Origin: Delphinus delphis
Lineage: Eukaryota; Chordata; Mammalia; Artiodactyla; Delphinidae
Assembly: GCF_949987515.2 (NCBI RefSeq)
Contig: NC_082692.2
Coordinates: 88,483,488 to 88,547,487, forward strand
DNA length: 64,000 nucleotides
Reading direction: 5' to 3'
Of this stretch, positions 1 to 11,623 are shown piece by piece. The stretch's first letter is position 1; each line of letters starts with the position of its first letter. The notes under the pieces were generated by a model. It saw only the letters and a list, made by a program, of their open reading frames with translations. It was not told the DNA's origin and searched no databases. Position numbers and translations under genes: made by a program.

Positions 1-694
1 AAATGCTAGGAACTGAGCCGGAAATAATTGAATAAGGACATTAACTAGTACAAGTTCTAATGAATTTTTCATTTAGAAAATTCGTAAGATTGAGATTAAT
101 AAAGAGCTTCATTACAAACTTATGGATGATTCTTGAACAAATAAAGTTCCTGGGTAATTTGTTGACTATGGAAAAGCTTACACAAATATAAAAACCCATG
201 CTTTTGAGTATCTGTCTTTACTGGGATGAGGGTCATATCCAGGGGACCCTGAGTAAGGGAGTGAAATGTCAGAGCAGATCTCTTTGGTCGACAGTAGTGG
301 GGTCGATACAGGGATAAGGGCTGCAGGAGACAGATGATGATTTCAGGTCTGAGTAGCTGGACCGCAATAATTTCCACAGGCTCTTATAATACATACTGGG
401 TTGGGTTTGAAGCAAATTCATTTGCACATGCAACTTCCCCTCCCCACAGCAAAGCTGAACATGGCACCTACTTTCTACCTGTCACCCTGTTCTCTAGAAA
501 GGAAGGGGGAAAGGAATAGAAGAGGAAGCCAGGAGATATTGAGGTGAGCACAAAATAGACTTATCTCAAGTCCAGGTAACTATCCTAAGTTTTTTGTACA
601 TTTTTGTCCAGACTTCACCCAATAAAGAGACAACTGCAAAAACTTTAAGTTACTTCCGTTGGTGCTTGCCACATAAAATTCCAAGGGGATTCAT
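1..694. other. single-copy sequence, no gene seen
   Basis: No repeat family or coding pattern is recognised here. Short open frames on both strands lack splice-site context and protein-like composition. Confidence 0.4.
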
Positions 695-3110
695 CTGTTC
701 AACAAATACTTTTTAATCTCCTACTATATGTCAGACACTGATTGAAGTACTGGGGAGGCAATGATAAACAGAAAAAAACAACGCAGAGCTTATATTCCAG
801 TGGAGGAGAGAGACAGTAAACTACATAAATACAAGGTGCACCATGTGTGATAGTGATAAATGCAAAAGAAGAACTTTAACCAAGACATGTTGGAGGAAGT
901 TTTAATAAAGGTCATCAGGAAATGCCCTACTGAGATGGGGAATTTTGAGCAAGTTGTGAAGGAAGTGAGGATGTGAGCCAGACAAATGGTTGGGGAAGCT
1001 CATTCCAAGTAGAGGGGACAACAAGTACCAGGGTCCTAAGCTGGGTCTAGCATCAGAGAGCTTCATGGCTGGAGGAGAGGACAGTTGGGAGAAGGGATGA
1101 GATAATGACATTAGAAAGGTAACAAGGGTTAGAAAAAGTAGGACCTTGAAAGTCCTCATTAGAACTTTAAATCTGGTCTCAACGATAACTCTGGTAAACC
1201 TTAAGCAGAAGTTTGACAGGATCTAACTTACTTTGTAAGGAGATCACTCCAGCTAGTGTGTCAAATAGATGTGGCAAAGGTGGAAGCAGGAAGACCAAGT
1301 AGATTACTGCAAGAATCTAGGTCTCGTGGTTTGGTCAGGATGGTGGCTGTAGGAGCCGTGAGAACAGGATGAATTCTCAATGTTTTGAAGTTAGAAGTGA
1401 TAAGATTTCCTGATAGACTGAATATGGAGTGTAAGAGATAAAGAAGAGTTAAGGAATATATCAAAGTTTGGACTTGAACTAAAAGAATAGACATTAACCA
1501 AGAAGAAGGACCCTGAGAAGTTTTGACAAGGCGAAAGGGAGTTTGTGAAGAAGCAATTTTAAGCTTAGTTACAGTCAAATTGGACTTACCTCTTAGGCAT
1601 TCATGTAACATTCATCAAATAGGCAGTTGGACATACAAATGTAGATTTCAGACGAGAGGTTATAATGGAGATGGAAATTTAGGAGACGTCAGCATAGAGA
1701 TAGGTATTTAAAGTGATGTTACTGGCTGAGATCACCTAAGAGTGACTGTAGATAGCAAAAGCAGAAGAGGTCCTAGGACTGAGCCCTAGGCTCCTACAAC
1801 ATATAGAGGTTGCAGAAATGAAAAGGAACCAGCCTAAGAGACTGGAGAGTAAGTGATTAGAAAGGTAGGAGTCAAATAAGATAAACCAGATGTCTTGGAA
1901 ACAAAATAAAGAAACTTTTCAAAGAGAGAGAAATCAACAGTGGCACATGTTGCTGAGCATTTCACATTATGTGGACTGAGCTGTGATCTGGGATTTAGTA
2001 ACAGCGTGGTCATTGTCAGCATTCAGAAAGTCAGCTATGGTGGAATGGTGGGGCTGAAAACTGACTGGAGTAGTGGCAAGAGAGATGGATGTAGTATAAC
2101 TTGTCACATAGAATATAGCTAATCTTTCAAGGGAAGAAAAGAAATTGGGTGATAGTTTCAGGGGAAAGTGGGATCAAGGGAGAGAATTTTCTTTAACATG
2201 GGATAAATGACAACATATCAGTATGTTTATGGGAATGATTTGGGACCACCTTGAGGATTTTGGTGAATTAAAACTGACATCAATCAGAATATTTTGTGTC
2301 TTCTCCAGCCAATTTCAGCAGTGCTGGTGGAGGTATTAAGTACCCAAAGATGTGAATTTAACCAGCAATGTGGTTTTGTCAAGAGAGTAGAGCGGGGTGA
2401 TGCAGTTGCAAGGAAATGATTGCAGTAGGTTAACTCATAAGAGAAAATAGTAACTGACCATGAAATTTAAGCAGAATGTAGAGGGAAGAGAAGATTTAGT
2501 GAGGAGGCAGTGAAGAACAATGAAAACTTGGTGGGATCAATTCATTAGATATTTAGGAGGGATTGAGTATTATTGGAGCCTAGGTTCTACAAGACGGGAA
2601 CTGAAAAGTAGAATGGAATGTGGTGCCATTAATGGTAAATAACATGGTCAAGAATATGCCAATGACATAGAGGCCCTGGGATAGGGAGTAGGACAAAATC
2701 ACTGGAGCAGAGGCCAAGAATTTAGGAGGAGCGCATCGGAAAATCTTCTGTGTGGCTACAGAAATTATCAAGAATTATGATACCAGTAGTGTTGAAGAAA
2801 GTGAGAGCGTAATAGAAGAAAACTTTTCTAAAGAAAGAGGATGGATGGAACATAAAGAGGAATATTGTATGAGATAAGATTCAAAGCTGAATGTTTAAGT
2901 TTCAAGAAAGAATGGTCTGAAGTGTCAGTGCAGATCAGTGGGCCATCTATCCTGCCTCCAGGTGCTATGACAGGAGAATTGGAGGAGGGAAAAGAGTCAC
3001 CCCTTGAAAATGAAAAGGAAAATGGTGCCATCAGAGGAGAGCAGATTTCTATGAGCAAGAAGAAGCGGATGTTTGCTGATGAAGCTGAGAATATGTTTGC
3101 TGATGACTGA
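695..3110 (-). mobile_element. L2 LINE copy, long, minus strand
   Basis: Read on the minus strand this follows the L2 ORF2 and 3' region for about 2.4 kb. The left edge (near 700-760) matches the L2 terminal motif for 'last exon' style text such as the reverse complement of 'cctagcacagtgcctgg..caataaatatttgttga'. The stretch near 1261-1611 gives a minus frame with residues resembling the L2 segment 'SRLDYCNSLLTGLPAS', seen here as 'DLDSCSNLLGLPASTF'. The 1640-1800 stretch corresponds to the reverse transcriptase catalytic region, but frameshifts and stops have destroyed the YADD motif. The right edge is soft; homology fades around 3100. L2 is an ancient mammalian LINE and is inactive. Family call is from recall of the consensus, not a search. 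Confidence 0.75.
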
Positions 3111-3695
3111 CCTAGAGTTTCACGGTGCTCCATGAAAGGGTTTCAGGAGATGCGGAGGTAGGAATAAAGGTCACAAAAGGCAATGGGAATAGAGTCTGGA
3201 GCCTGGATGATGAGCAACAATGTGGGAAACATGGACATCTTGTGATGGTCAACCTAACCCGGGCAAAAGGCATAGTGATTAGCCCCAGTGGTCCCAAGGC
3301 AGAGGGGTGAAGAGGCTTCTAGCATTGAGGGAAAAGAGGGATAAAGGGGACCCTTGCCAGCAGGGAGAAGAATTCTGGGGTTCCCATTTGATTCATGCCA
3401 TTGGAGGCAAGGATGGTCTTCCTCTGAGATTGCAGGCACCTGCTTGGCCCCTGTAGGGCTTGGGTTTTCCTTCAAGCATGGACTCTCTCTGGATTTACAC
3501 TTATAGCAGCCTACAAGGGGATGCTCAACAATAGTATATTTGATTCAGTTATAACGAACTATAGAATATCAGAAAATAAAGTAGAATATCAGACAGAAAG
3601 GCATATACCCAAATAAACTCATTAAAGAAGAAAAGATTATATAGTTGATGGGCATATTGGTCAGTGTGCTGTAAAGGAGTGGAACAATTATAATA
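3111..3695. other. no gene seen
   Basis: No recognisable repeat or exon. It could include the decayed 5' continuation of the L2 copy to its left. Confidence 0.35.
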
Positions 3696-4439
3696 CAATA
3701 AGTCCCCTACATACAAACCTTCAAGTTGCAAACTTTCAAAGATGTAAATGTGGAGCTTACTAATGAAGACCTGATGAATTGGAGGCCCAGAGAAAGGAAG
3801 AAGAGAGACAAGAGGAAGAAGAAGTAACTGAAGAACCGAAGAGATTCGCCACGAAGGAAATGGCAAGGGGATTTTCTTTATTTGAGGAGGCACTGTTAGT
3901 TTATGAGGCACTGGACCCTAACAGAGAATGGTACACAAATGTTGCAGCAGTCTTTCAGAATGCAATCCAGTGCTACGGTGTGACCTATGATGAGAAAAAA
4001 TGACCTACTACCCAGACATCACTGGATCGTTTTTTCAAGAGGGTAGATAGAATTGAATCCAGCAAGGAACCTGTGCCGTCAGTGTCAGACGTGAGTGAAA
4101 TTGCAGCTTGCCCTCCATCTCCTGTTGCTGAGGATCCTTCAGCTCTACCATCTCCCACCTCCTCTCCCTCCTCCAGTCAGTAACTCTTCTTGCCTGTTCA
4201 CTCAATGCCAGACCCTGTAGGCCAGCTGTTTTACTGTACTTTTCAAGGTACCGTAACATTAAAAATCTTTTCTTTATTTTTTGTATTTGTTTGTTTTGTA
4301 TGTATTATTTGTGTGAAAAGTATTATAAACCTATTATAGTACAGTACTATATAGCCGATTGTGTTAGTTGGGTACCTAACTACCCAACTTAGGAATGCGC
4401 TCTTGGAACAAAACTCGTTTGTATGTAGGGGACTTACTG
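3696..4439 (+). mobile_element. Tigger (pogo-type) DNA transposon, internally deleted, both ends present
   Basis: The ends are inverted repeats: 'caataagtcccctacatac' at 3696 and its inverted partner 'gtatgtaggggacttactg' ending at 4439. A TA dinucleotide flanks each end (3694-3695 and 4440-4441), as expected for pogo/Tc1-mariner elements, which duplicate TA on insertion. The copy is 744 bp. It lacks the DNA-binding and DDE catalytic parts of a transposase and keeps only a C-terminal coding remnant, so it could only have moved using enzyme supplied in trans. Subfamily is not assigned. Confidence 0.85.
3779..4183 (+). pseudogene. Tigger transposase-like C-terminal remnant
   Basis: The frame encodes a Glu/Arg-rich segment (EEERQEEEEVTEEPK), then 'ARGFSLFEEALLVYEALDPN', then 'QNAIQCYGVTYDEKK', ending at a TGA at 4001-4003. 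The same frame continues past the TGA with 'TSLDRFFKRVDRIESSKEP' and a Pro/Ser-rich tail to a TAA at 4181-4183. This order matches the C-terminal end of TIGD1-like Tigger proteins, including the '..QTSLDxFF' motif. The TGA probably arose by CpG decay of an arginine codon. There is no ATG; a one-base loss near 3777 breaks the frame upstream. It has no catalytic domain and is not functional. Confidence 0.75.
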
Positions 4440-4441
4440 TA

Positions 4442-6040
4442 GTTTATTATATCCTGCCAGCTGCCTTGTTTTAGTCATTTGCTTTGCCTTAGTTTTGACA
4501 CTTGCTTCATTAATTAGCTTTTGGGACTCTGATGATTCTGACATTGAAACAGACCTAAACTTTATGACTAAACCTAAACATTATGTTTTTTTCCTTTGGC
4601 TGTTATTTAATTCCATACAGAAGTTGGACATTCTCAGGAAAGCTGGAGAGTTTCTAGGATGATGTAGAGAAAAAAAAACGTGACAAGCACTATTTAGTGA
4701 TGGAGGAACATAGTACAACATGAAAGCCTTTTCCTTCTTTTCTGAGGCCTGCAATGTTATCTTTACCATCTTAAATATGATCCTTTATGGCCAAAAGCTT
4801 TCTAACACCTTCAAATTATGATTTTGTCAAACTGTCAGAACTGTCAGAACTTGTGTGGATACCTGGAATTCAAACCCCAAAACCTAGCAAATAGTTCCAT
4901 CATCTGTGTTTAAATGGGACTATAAAAGTCAATGGGACTTTTATAGTTCCTTCCCTGGAAGCAAAATTCATGTTCTTAAAGTTCAGCTTACATTTCATGC
5001 TAAAAAATTGCAACAAACACAATGAAGGTTTTTATAACCATATAAAATTGAAAGACCAAAGAGAACAGTATTTCAAAGTGTTTGATATAGTGTTTGATCA
5101 TAACCTGAGGGAATCAATGTACCTTTAAAAAGAAACTCTTGGGGCTCCTCGTGCAGCAAATCCAATCATTTGATAATCTCATCACGATTCTGTTGTACAC
5201 TTACCATGTGCTGTGCTCATCTGAAGGAAGTAAACAGGCTCTTGAAAGAGTGGTAGGTAGGAGCAAAACCTATTCCATTTTGAAAAGTCAGTATAAAACA
5301 TAATACAACACATGAACCATGTATTTTCCAGGTTTCTTTCAGGACATGACTATCATATTAAAAATATATAGTTGCCAGTTGTACATCAAAATTATAATGC
5401 CATAAAAATGAGATGAAGAGATTCTCATTTGTTCATGAAGAATTTAGCAGACTACTCTTAGACTTATTACTTAGGTGTTATCAGAAAGCCTGCCCAAACT
5501 AGTTTAAGTGAAAATAACAATAATAAAAACAGAAGAATACATTGGCTCCTAGAACTGAGAGATCCAGAAGTAGAATAGCTTCAGGCACAGCTTGATCCAG
5601 AAACTTAGTGCTCTTTCTCTCTTCGTTAACTTCTCAACCAGTCTCCACTGTTATCTTATGCTTATTCTCCCTAACCAAAGGTAGGTTTCTCCCAAGGTAC
5701 TTTGGAAGCTAGCTTCTGAGAACTAATGGCCCACATCAACATAAGTGAGTAACACTAAGGAAAAGTGATAGCTTCCCCACCTCTCCCACTCATCCCCGTC
5801 ATCTACATAGAAATCCCCAAAAGGGCTCTGATTTTACCTGAGTTATAGTCTTAATATTAGACCAATCGCTTTCTCCAGAAAATTAAATATTAATTAATTC
5901 AAGGTCACCATAGCCAGGGATGGGCAATAGATTGTGACTGACATCACTCCAGAATTAAGGGAATGGCAGCGCCCCAAAAGAAATAATACTAGGGAGGAAA
6001 TGAAAGCAACACACAACCACTACAGGCATCACGGCAAGAG
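4442..6040. other. no gene seen; possible old repeat near 5480-5720
   Basis: Mostly single-copy AT-rich sequence. The 5480-5720 stretch ('attggctcctagaactgag', then 'cttcaggcacagcttgatcc') resembles a common mammalian interspersed repeat, but I cannot assign the family. Confidence 0.35.
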
Positions 6041-6760
6041 GACTGAAGCAACCTAGATATCCAACAGATAAGTTAATTATGGTGCAGCTAAATAACAAAC
6101 TCATGGGCTTCCCTGGTGGTGCAGTGGTTAAGAATCCACCTGCCACTGCAGGGGACACGGGTTTTAGCCGTGGTCCGGGAAGATCCCACATGCCGCGGAG
6201 CAGCTAAGCCCATGTGCCACAACTACTGAGCCTGCACTCTAGAGCCCGAGCCACAACTACTGAAGCCCGTGCACCTAGAGCACGTGCTCCGCAACAAGAG
6301 AAGCCACCGCAATGAGAAGCCCACGCACAGCAACGAAGAGCAGCCCCCTCTCACCGCAACTGGAGAAAGCCCGCGTGCAGCAACAAAGACCCAATGCAGC
6401 CAAAAATAAATAAAAATATAATAAATAAATTTTAAAAAAAGATAATGATCCCCAGTTCTTCCCTCATTTCTTAAGGAAAAAAAAAGAAAGCACAAACAAA
6501 CTCATATGAGTTACTATAATTAGGTTGTTAAAGAGTGTCATGTCATGAAAAATATTCACAATGAATGATTCTGTTTAAAAGGTAGTTTACAAAACAGTAA
6601 ATACAATAGGATCCTAATTGGATGACATTTTGATGTTACAGATGAAAAACGTATATATTGTGTATCCAGAGAAAAAATACTATAAGGAAATACACTAAAA
6701 CAAATGTGACCATCTTTGGGAGACGAGGTTATAGAGATATTTTATTCTTAGTTTCGAATA
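6041..6760 (+). mobile_element. old L1 3' fragment, interrupted by a SINE
   Basis: The text before the SINE ('gaagcaacctagatatccaa', 6049 onward) and after it (6506-6760, including 'ggaaatacactaaaacaaatg') follows the end of old L1 copies in the sense direction. The SINE at 6105-6494 split it. The two halves abut exactly once the SINE and one target duplication are removed. Family call rests on recalled L1 text. Confidence 0.55.
6105..6494 (+). mobile_element. CHR SINE with extra 3' segment
   Basis: Starts 'gggcttccctggtggtgcag' and runs through the tRNA-Glu-derived head and CHR body to 'agccaaaaataaataaa'. An 11-bp direct repeat 'aacaaactcat' lies at 6094-6104 and 6495-6505. The right copy does not follow the SINE tail directly. 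About 36 nt of non-SINE sequence (from about 6443) and a second A-rich run come first. This suggests the transcript read through into downstream DNA at the source locus. Confidence 0.9.
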
Positions 6761-7394
6761 CTGAAATATTTGCTGAGTTCCTATGATGTCACTAGATTGG
6801 ATACTGTAGGATACCAATTTAATATTATGAAGGATTCTTCTTTATAGTAAGTTTTCCTATAGAGACTTATTCAAAGGTAAATATCCCTTAGAACAGGAGA
6901 CATTTTCAGCCATTTCACATCTATGCAAATTTTATTTTGTCTACCATATGCAAAGTGCATGTGAGATAGGAATATGAAGATGATCTAGTTATTTCCACAC
7001 ATGTGAGAGTTTGGAGAGAATGATAGTTTATTTTGTGATGCAATGTAGCTATGGTAATAATGCAAAAACAATGTGTTATATGAGCAGGTTGGAAAGAGGA
7101 ATCAGAAGTGCATTAGCTGTAAGTAACAAAAGTCAAACTACATTGGCTTAAGTGAACAGTAGTTTATTTTTCTTATATAATACGAATTCCAGATATTGTA
7201 GTTAGGGATTGGTTCAATAACTCAGTGCTATTAGGATGATGATGCAGTTTTCCCTTGGCCTTTCCCTCAAGCCTAGCTCTTCCAGTTCTCAAGATGATTG
7301 TTAGATGTCATTTCCACCTTCACACCGAAAAGAAGACAAAAGGGAATGGGGTAGAACCAGTTGCATTGATTTCCTTTATTAAGGAAGCAAGCTT
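6761..7394. other. no gene seen; possible old repeat near 7090-7260
   Basis: Single-copy sequence apart from a stretch near 7090-7260 that resembles the unassigned repeat at 5480-5720. Confidence 0.35.
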
Positions 7395-7750
7395 GGGACT
7401 TCCCTGGTGGCACAGTGGTTAAGAATCCACCTGCCAGTTCAGGGGACACAGGTTTGTGCCCTGGTCCGGGAAGATCCCACATGCCACAGAGCAACTAAGT
7501 CTGTGCGCCACAGCTACTGAAGCCTGTGCTCTACAGCCTGTGAACCACAGCTACTGAGCCCATGTGCCACAACTACTGAAGACCACAGGCCTAGAGCCCA
7601 TGCTCCGCAACAAGAGAAGCCACCACAATGAGAAGCCCGTGCACCGAACGAAGAGTAGCCCCTGCTTGCCACAACTAGAGAAAGCCCGTGCGCAGCAACG
7701 AAGACCCAACACAGCCAAAAATAAATTAAATAAATAAATAAATAAATAAG
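7395..7750 (+). mobile_element. CHR SINE, full length
   Basis: Starts 'gggacttccctggtggcaca' and ends in (AAAT)n. A perfect 14-bp direct repeat 'aaggaagcaagctt' flanks it (7381-7394 and 7751-7764), the mark of L1-type target-primed insertion. The body carries scattered substitutions. Confidence 0.95.
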
Positions 7751-7764
7751 AAGGAAGCAAGCTT

Positions 7765-8162
7765 TTTCTCAGAAACCTCAGCAAACTGTTGCTTACGTCT
7801 TAGGTTAGATCTTTCTTTTTTTGTCTTATGTCTTTTGAGCCATTACTGAGACAATTAACTTCACGCAGGTGTGAACTTATAGTACCCCATTTCAGTGGTG
7901 CTATGTCTTTAACACTTTCTATCTGGACATGATTAACATAGAGCATAGGAATCCTATGGAAATCTGCCACTTACTCATGTACGTGCTGAAACTATGAAGA
8001 ACAAACAACCTATGAGAACAATTCTTGGCTAATGGGGACAGAAAACAATGGATAAAGATGTGGTGCTTGTCCTCAAGTCACTGTAGTTAAAAAGGGAGAG
8101 TAGAAAAAGAAACAGACATTTTTGATCACTTAAGGTGAGTTCTCTGGGGTAGGCTAACCAGG
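7765..8162. other. no gene seen
   Basis: Single-copy sequence without recognisable repeat or exon structure. Confidence 0.35.
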
Positions 8163-8522
8163 TGCTGTGGACTGAATTGTGTCCTCTCAAAATTCATATG
8201 TTGAAGCCCTAATCCTTAATGTGACATTTGGAGATGGTGCCTTTGGTAATTGGTGTTAGATGAGGTCATAAAGGTAGGGCCCTCATGGTGAGATTAGTGG
8301 CTTTATAATGAGAGGCAGAGAGAGAGATTGCCCCCTCTCAGCCATGTGAGGACACAGTGAGAAGGTGGCTGTCTGCAATCCAGGAAGAGAGGCCTCACCA
8401 GGAATTGGCTAGCACCTTGAACTTTAAACTTCCGGCCCCCAGAACTGTGAGAAATAAATGTCTGTTGTTTAAGCCACCCAGTCTGTGGCATTTTGTTATA
8501 GCAGCCCAAGCAGACTAATATA
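8163..8522 (+). mobile_element. solo LTR, MaLR/MLT1-like
   Basis: Begins 'tgctgtggactgaattgtgt' and ends near 'agcagactaatata'. Inside it has 'ccatgtgaggacacag', 'ccagaactgtgagaaataaa' and 'tgttgtttaagccacccagt', all familiar from MaLR-type LTRs. The AATAAA-like signal lies near 8451. No internal retroviral genes adjoin it. The subfamily is not assigned. Confidence 0.6.
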
Positions 8523-8734
8523 CCAGGTGTGCTCTGAGAATGCAGAGTAGAAAAACCTAACCTTATCAGGGACAATTTCCTGGCGGACGGGTTACCTGAA
8601 ATACTTCCTCAAAATTGCATATGTCAAATACAGTTTCCTCTCAAATATGTTTCTATATTCTCCGGTCTTTTCTTCAACACACACACATTATCTTCTAATT
8701 AAGTGACTATGACTGTGTGTTTATCCATCTCCCA

Positions 8735-8868
8735 ACCCCAACTACCCACAAGTTCCTTGAAGCCAGAGTGCCATATTGTTTGTGGTCACCTTTGTATGCT
8801 GCTTGCATAACAGAGAGTCACTGCTCAATAAATTATACTTCATTGAATGAATGAATGCATGAATAACT
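8735..8868 (+). mobile_element. L2 3' end
   Basis: Matches the L2 terminal text: 'cacaagttccttgaagccag' then 'gctcaataaattatacttca' and a GAAT-repeat tail. Degraded, no coding part. Confidence 0.6.
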
Positions 8869-9044
8869 GATTCAATTAATGATCAAATGAAGCATGGTTT
8901 GGAGATAGTTAAAGGAAGGAGAACTTTGATACAGACAAAGGAAACAGCTTAAGGAAGGGCATGAACATAGAATGTGACCTGGTACATGCAGGAAGTGCCA
9001 GGTAGATCAGAATGTTTAAAGCAGAAATTTGGGGTCTGAGAAAC

Positions 9045-9250
9045 ATTTATGGAGGGCTTATTCTGTATTAGGTAATATTCTAAGTTATTTACCATATTAA
9101 CTCATTTAATGCTCATAACAACCTTTTGAGATAAGCAGTATTATAATCCTATTTTATAGACAAGAAAATTGAGGCACAAAGATGTTGAGAAACTTGCTCA
9201 AGTTTGCATAAGCAGAGAGTAGTGAAGCCGGAATAAGAAGCCAGTCAGCT
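9045..9250 (-). mobile_element. MIR SINE
   Basis: Reverse complement of the MIR core: 'ttgaggcacaaagatgttga' followed by 'gaaacttgctcaagtttgca' and a terminal 'agccggaataagaagccag'. Ancient tRNA-derived SINE, inactive. Confidence 0.75.
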
Positions 9251-9289
9251 TCTAGAGTCCACTCTGTATAGATGAGCCTTTGAGAGAGG

Positions 9290-9870
9290 CAGTGACCACA
9301 CTACTCAGGCCCTATAAGACCATGCTAAGAAGCTTGGATTTTATTAAGTAGATTATTATTGGAAGCCATTCAGTTGTGAGAGCTACTTGGTCAGCTTTCA
9401 TTTAAAGAGAGATTCAGAGGTTTAAGACAGAAGGCACAATACTTCGATTGTGAAATGTTGGAAAGCCAGGAATTGTAAATGAGGAGACAGATTTCAGAAA
9501 TACTTATGGGATAAAACTGATAGAGCATTGTGCCCATAGAGTGTGAAGATATAGAAATAGGATGAGTCAAGGATGATACTTGGAATGATAATTTGGGTGA
9601 CTGGGTAGATAGTGAGGCAATTAACTAAGTCAGGGGATCCAGGAAGAAAAGGTGGTAAGGGGAATATGATACATTTAGATTTGCCTGTGTTAATTTTGAG
9701 GTACCCTGGGGCATTCACTTGCATGTATCTGAAAAAGCAGTTGAATATAGAAGGCTGAGATTCAGGGAAGAGGACTCTGCTAGATTTTAAAAGTTGAGAG
9801 TCATCAGCATGTAGATGGTAGTTGAAATATGAGAGCAATGAGATTATTATTGTCAAATTTATGTGCATGA
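9290..9870 (-). mobile_element. L2 LINE fragment spanning the reverse transcriptase core
   Basis: Minus-strand text follows L2 ORF2 from the catalytic region to the segment before the 3' end, and adjoins the MIR to its left. Orientation agrees with the protein remnant at 9494-9868. Confidence 0.7.
9494..9868 (-). pseudogene. L2 ORF2 reverse transcriptase remnant
   Basis: A 124-codon open frame contains 'NYHLHADDSQLL', which aligns with the L2 motif 'YHLYADDSQIY', the reverse transcriptase catalytic YxDD box. Tyr is replaced by His but both Asp are kept. Further on 'LKINTGKSKCIIFPLPP' corresponds to L2 'LKLNMSKTELLIFPP'. Only a short internal piece of the polymerase survives. There is no endonuclease domain and no start context, so it is a fossil. 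The frame staying open over 124 codons is probably chance. Confidence 0.7.
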
Positions 9871-9956
9871 ATATTACCTGTCAGTGCACACACAATTTTG
9901 GAAGCCCAATTATTAAAAGCCTTCCACTGGGGCCTGCTCAGTTAGCTGCATCTGAA

Positions 9957-10225
9957 AAATATATTATATATTATAAATATATTATATTATAAATATATAT
10001 ATTTATATATATATAAATTATTATAAGATATATTATATTATATATAATATATATTATTATATAATATATTATTATATTATATTATATTATTATATTATAG
10101 ATATTATTATAAGATATATTATAAATATATTATAAGTATAAATATATATAAATATATAATATTATATATATATAAATAAATATTATAAATATAAATATAA
10201 TATATTATAAAAATATATTATAAGT
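9957..10225. repeat. AT-only imperfect repeat, about 270 bp
   Basis: Nearly pure A/T made of ATAT, ATATTAT and TATAAAT units with a few G. Many sub-parts are self-complementary and could form cruciforms. Length is likely to vary between individuals. Confidence 0.95.
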
Positions 10226-10994
10226 ATTGGTTTTAGTCTCTAAATGTGTCCCTAAAGACCTCTACGGGAAATAAGTAAGAGTCTGCCTCTCTACATTCCC
10301 CTAGAAAAGCAAAAATAGAATAAAAAAGAAATAAAACAACAATCTCTTCCCATCTGCCAAACATAAAGGATGCCCAGATAGAAGTTGAAATCTGATGGCT
10401 TTTCAGTACTCTATTGCATGAATTTTTTCTTCCATGTATGAATATAGGTTGCCTCAGTTTGTCTCAGATCTTTATCTTTGGTTGTCTCTTATAAAAGCTT
10501 TATATGTGGCATTTAGAGAGGGCCTTGAAGAATTTCTTACAAGAGCAGACTTAATTAATGTTTCCAGTTGCGTGGGACTTTCTAAACCCCAGGCAATGAA
10601 GATGAATATACTAAATAGGAGGTTGGCCTGTCTTCGTCCTTTCAAGCTTAATCGCTCTTGATCCCAGCTCAGAAAAGTGTTGAATTTGGGTAAAAACCGA
10701 GTAATGTTTAAAGCCTTCGCCACCCTTCCATGACTCCCTTCTTTTTCAGCCATTTTCGAAATTAAGTGTTCTATTCAATCATTGGGTTTTATGCTCTGCA
10801 CAAGAGGTGTACTTACAGAGAACAGGGCACAAGACCTGGTAAGGAGAATGTTTTCAGAGTAAAAATAACATGGGGGTTTGAAAGCAAGAGATGTGTTTAA
10901 GCCCAATGTGATGCTGATTTGCATGTGAGTTTGAGTAAGCCATTGAACTATTTAGGCTCTCTGTATTGTCCTCAGTAAACCATGAAGAGTGCAA
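10226..10994. other. no gene seen
   Basis: Single-copy sequence. Overlapping open frames on both strands around 10434-10753 have no splice-site support. Confidence 0.35.
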
Positions 10995-11460
10995 CACTCC
11001 AGCCTATTATACTGCAGAATCTCTTAGCTATTGCTACATAGCCATCCATCCCCAAACTCAGGGGGTTAAAAGAACAATTATTTATCATTATAGTTCCTGT
11101 AGTTGCAGGGCAACTGAGAACTCCTTCGGTTTGGCTTGGTTGGGAGAGCTTTGTGGGTCAGTTCTGCTCTATATGTCCCTCAGCTATCTTCTGAAGCCAA
11201 CAGACTAGTCTAGGAATGTCCTCCTCGTGGTGGTAGCTGAAGCGCAAGAGCACAAGCAGAAACCCGCAAGACCTCCTGAGGTCTAGGCACAGATTAGGCA
11301 TGTATTCACTCCAGCCTCATTCTATCGGCCAGAGCAAGTCACGTGGCCTAAGTCAGAGCCACCGCAGAGTCACATGGCAAAGTGCATATAGGCCAGCATG
11401 CATACCAGGAGGGGTGGAGAATTAGGACCAGTCATGCAATCTACCATATTTAGGATCACA
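10995..11460 (-). mobile_element. MLT1-type LTR, minus strand
   Basis: Plus-strand text 'gctattgctacatagccatc', 'caattatttatcattatag' and 'gagcaagtcacgtggcctaa' fits the reverse complement of the common 'tgtggtaggcag..' MLT1-type LTR, also seen here at 34262 and 41695. Strongly diverged. Confidence 0.5.
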
Positions 11461-11623
11461 GTTAAAATATAAAAGTACTTTGCTAAGTTTGAAAAGCTGT
11501 TTGAATATTATATATTACAATTAATCAAATTTCAAAGAAGTATAATTAATTAAATTTGTATACTTATCTTTTACCCAAACTTTCAACAAACAAAAAGTTC
11601 TAATTTTTAAGACCTACACTGTT

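Noticed and set aside
1583..1600. Perfect minus-strand donor 'gaggtaagt'
   Set aside because: It lies in the L2 copy and no acceptor-bounded open segment adjoins it.
3549..3911. 120-codon minus frame
   Set aside because: Antisense to the Tigger remnant, across the element boundary. The Leu/Phe-rich peptide arises from the complement of a Glu/Lys-rich coding strand.
5200..5225. Minus-strand 16-nt microexon with acceptor and donor-like flanks
   Set aside because: The text resembles a common MIR/L2 motif ('cttaccatgtgctgtgctc'), which mimics splice signals.
6105..6200. tRNA-Glu-like heads of the SINEs as tRNA genes
   Set aside because: The A and B box-like parts are only the SINE promoter. 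The cloverleaf is not kept and SINE body sequence follows.
9957..10225. Replication origin
   Set aside because: AT-richness alone is not evidence in a mammalian genome, and the tract behaves like a simple repeat.
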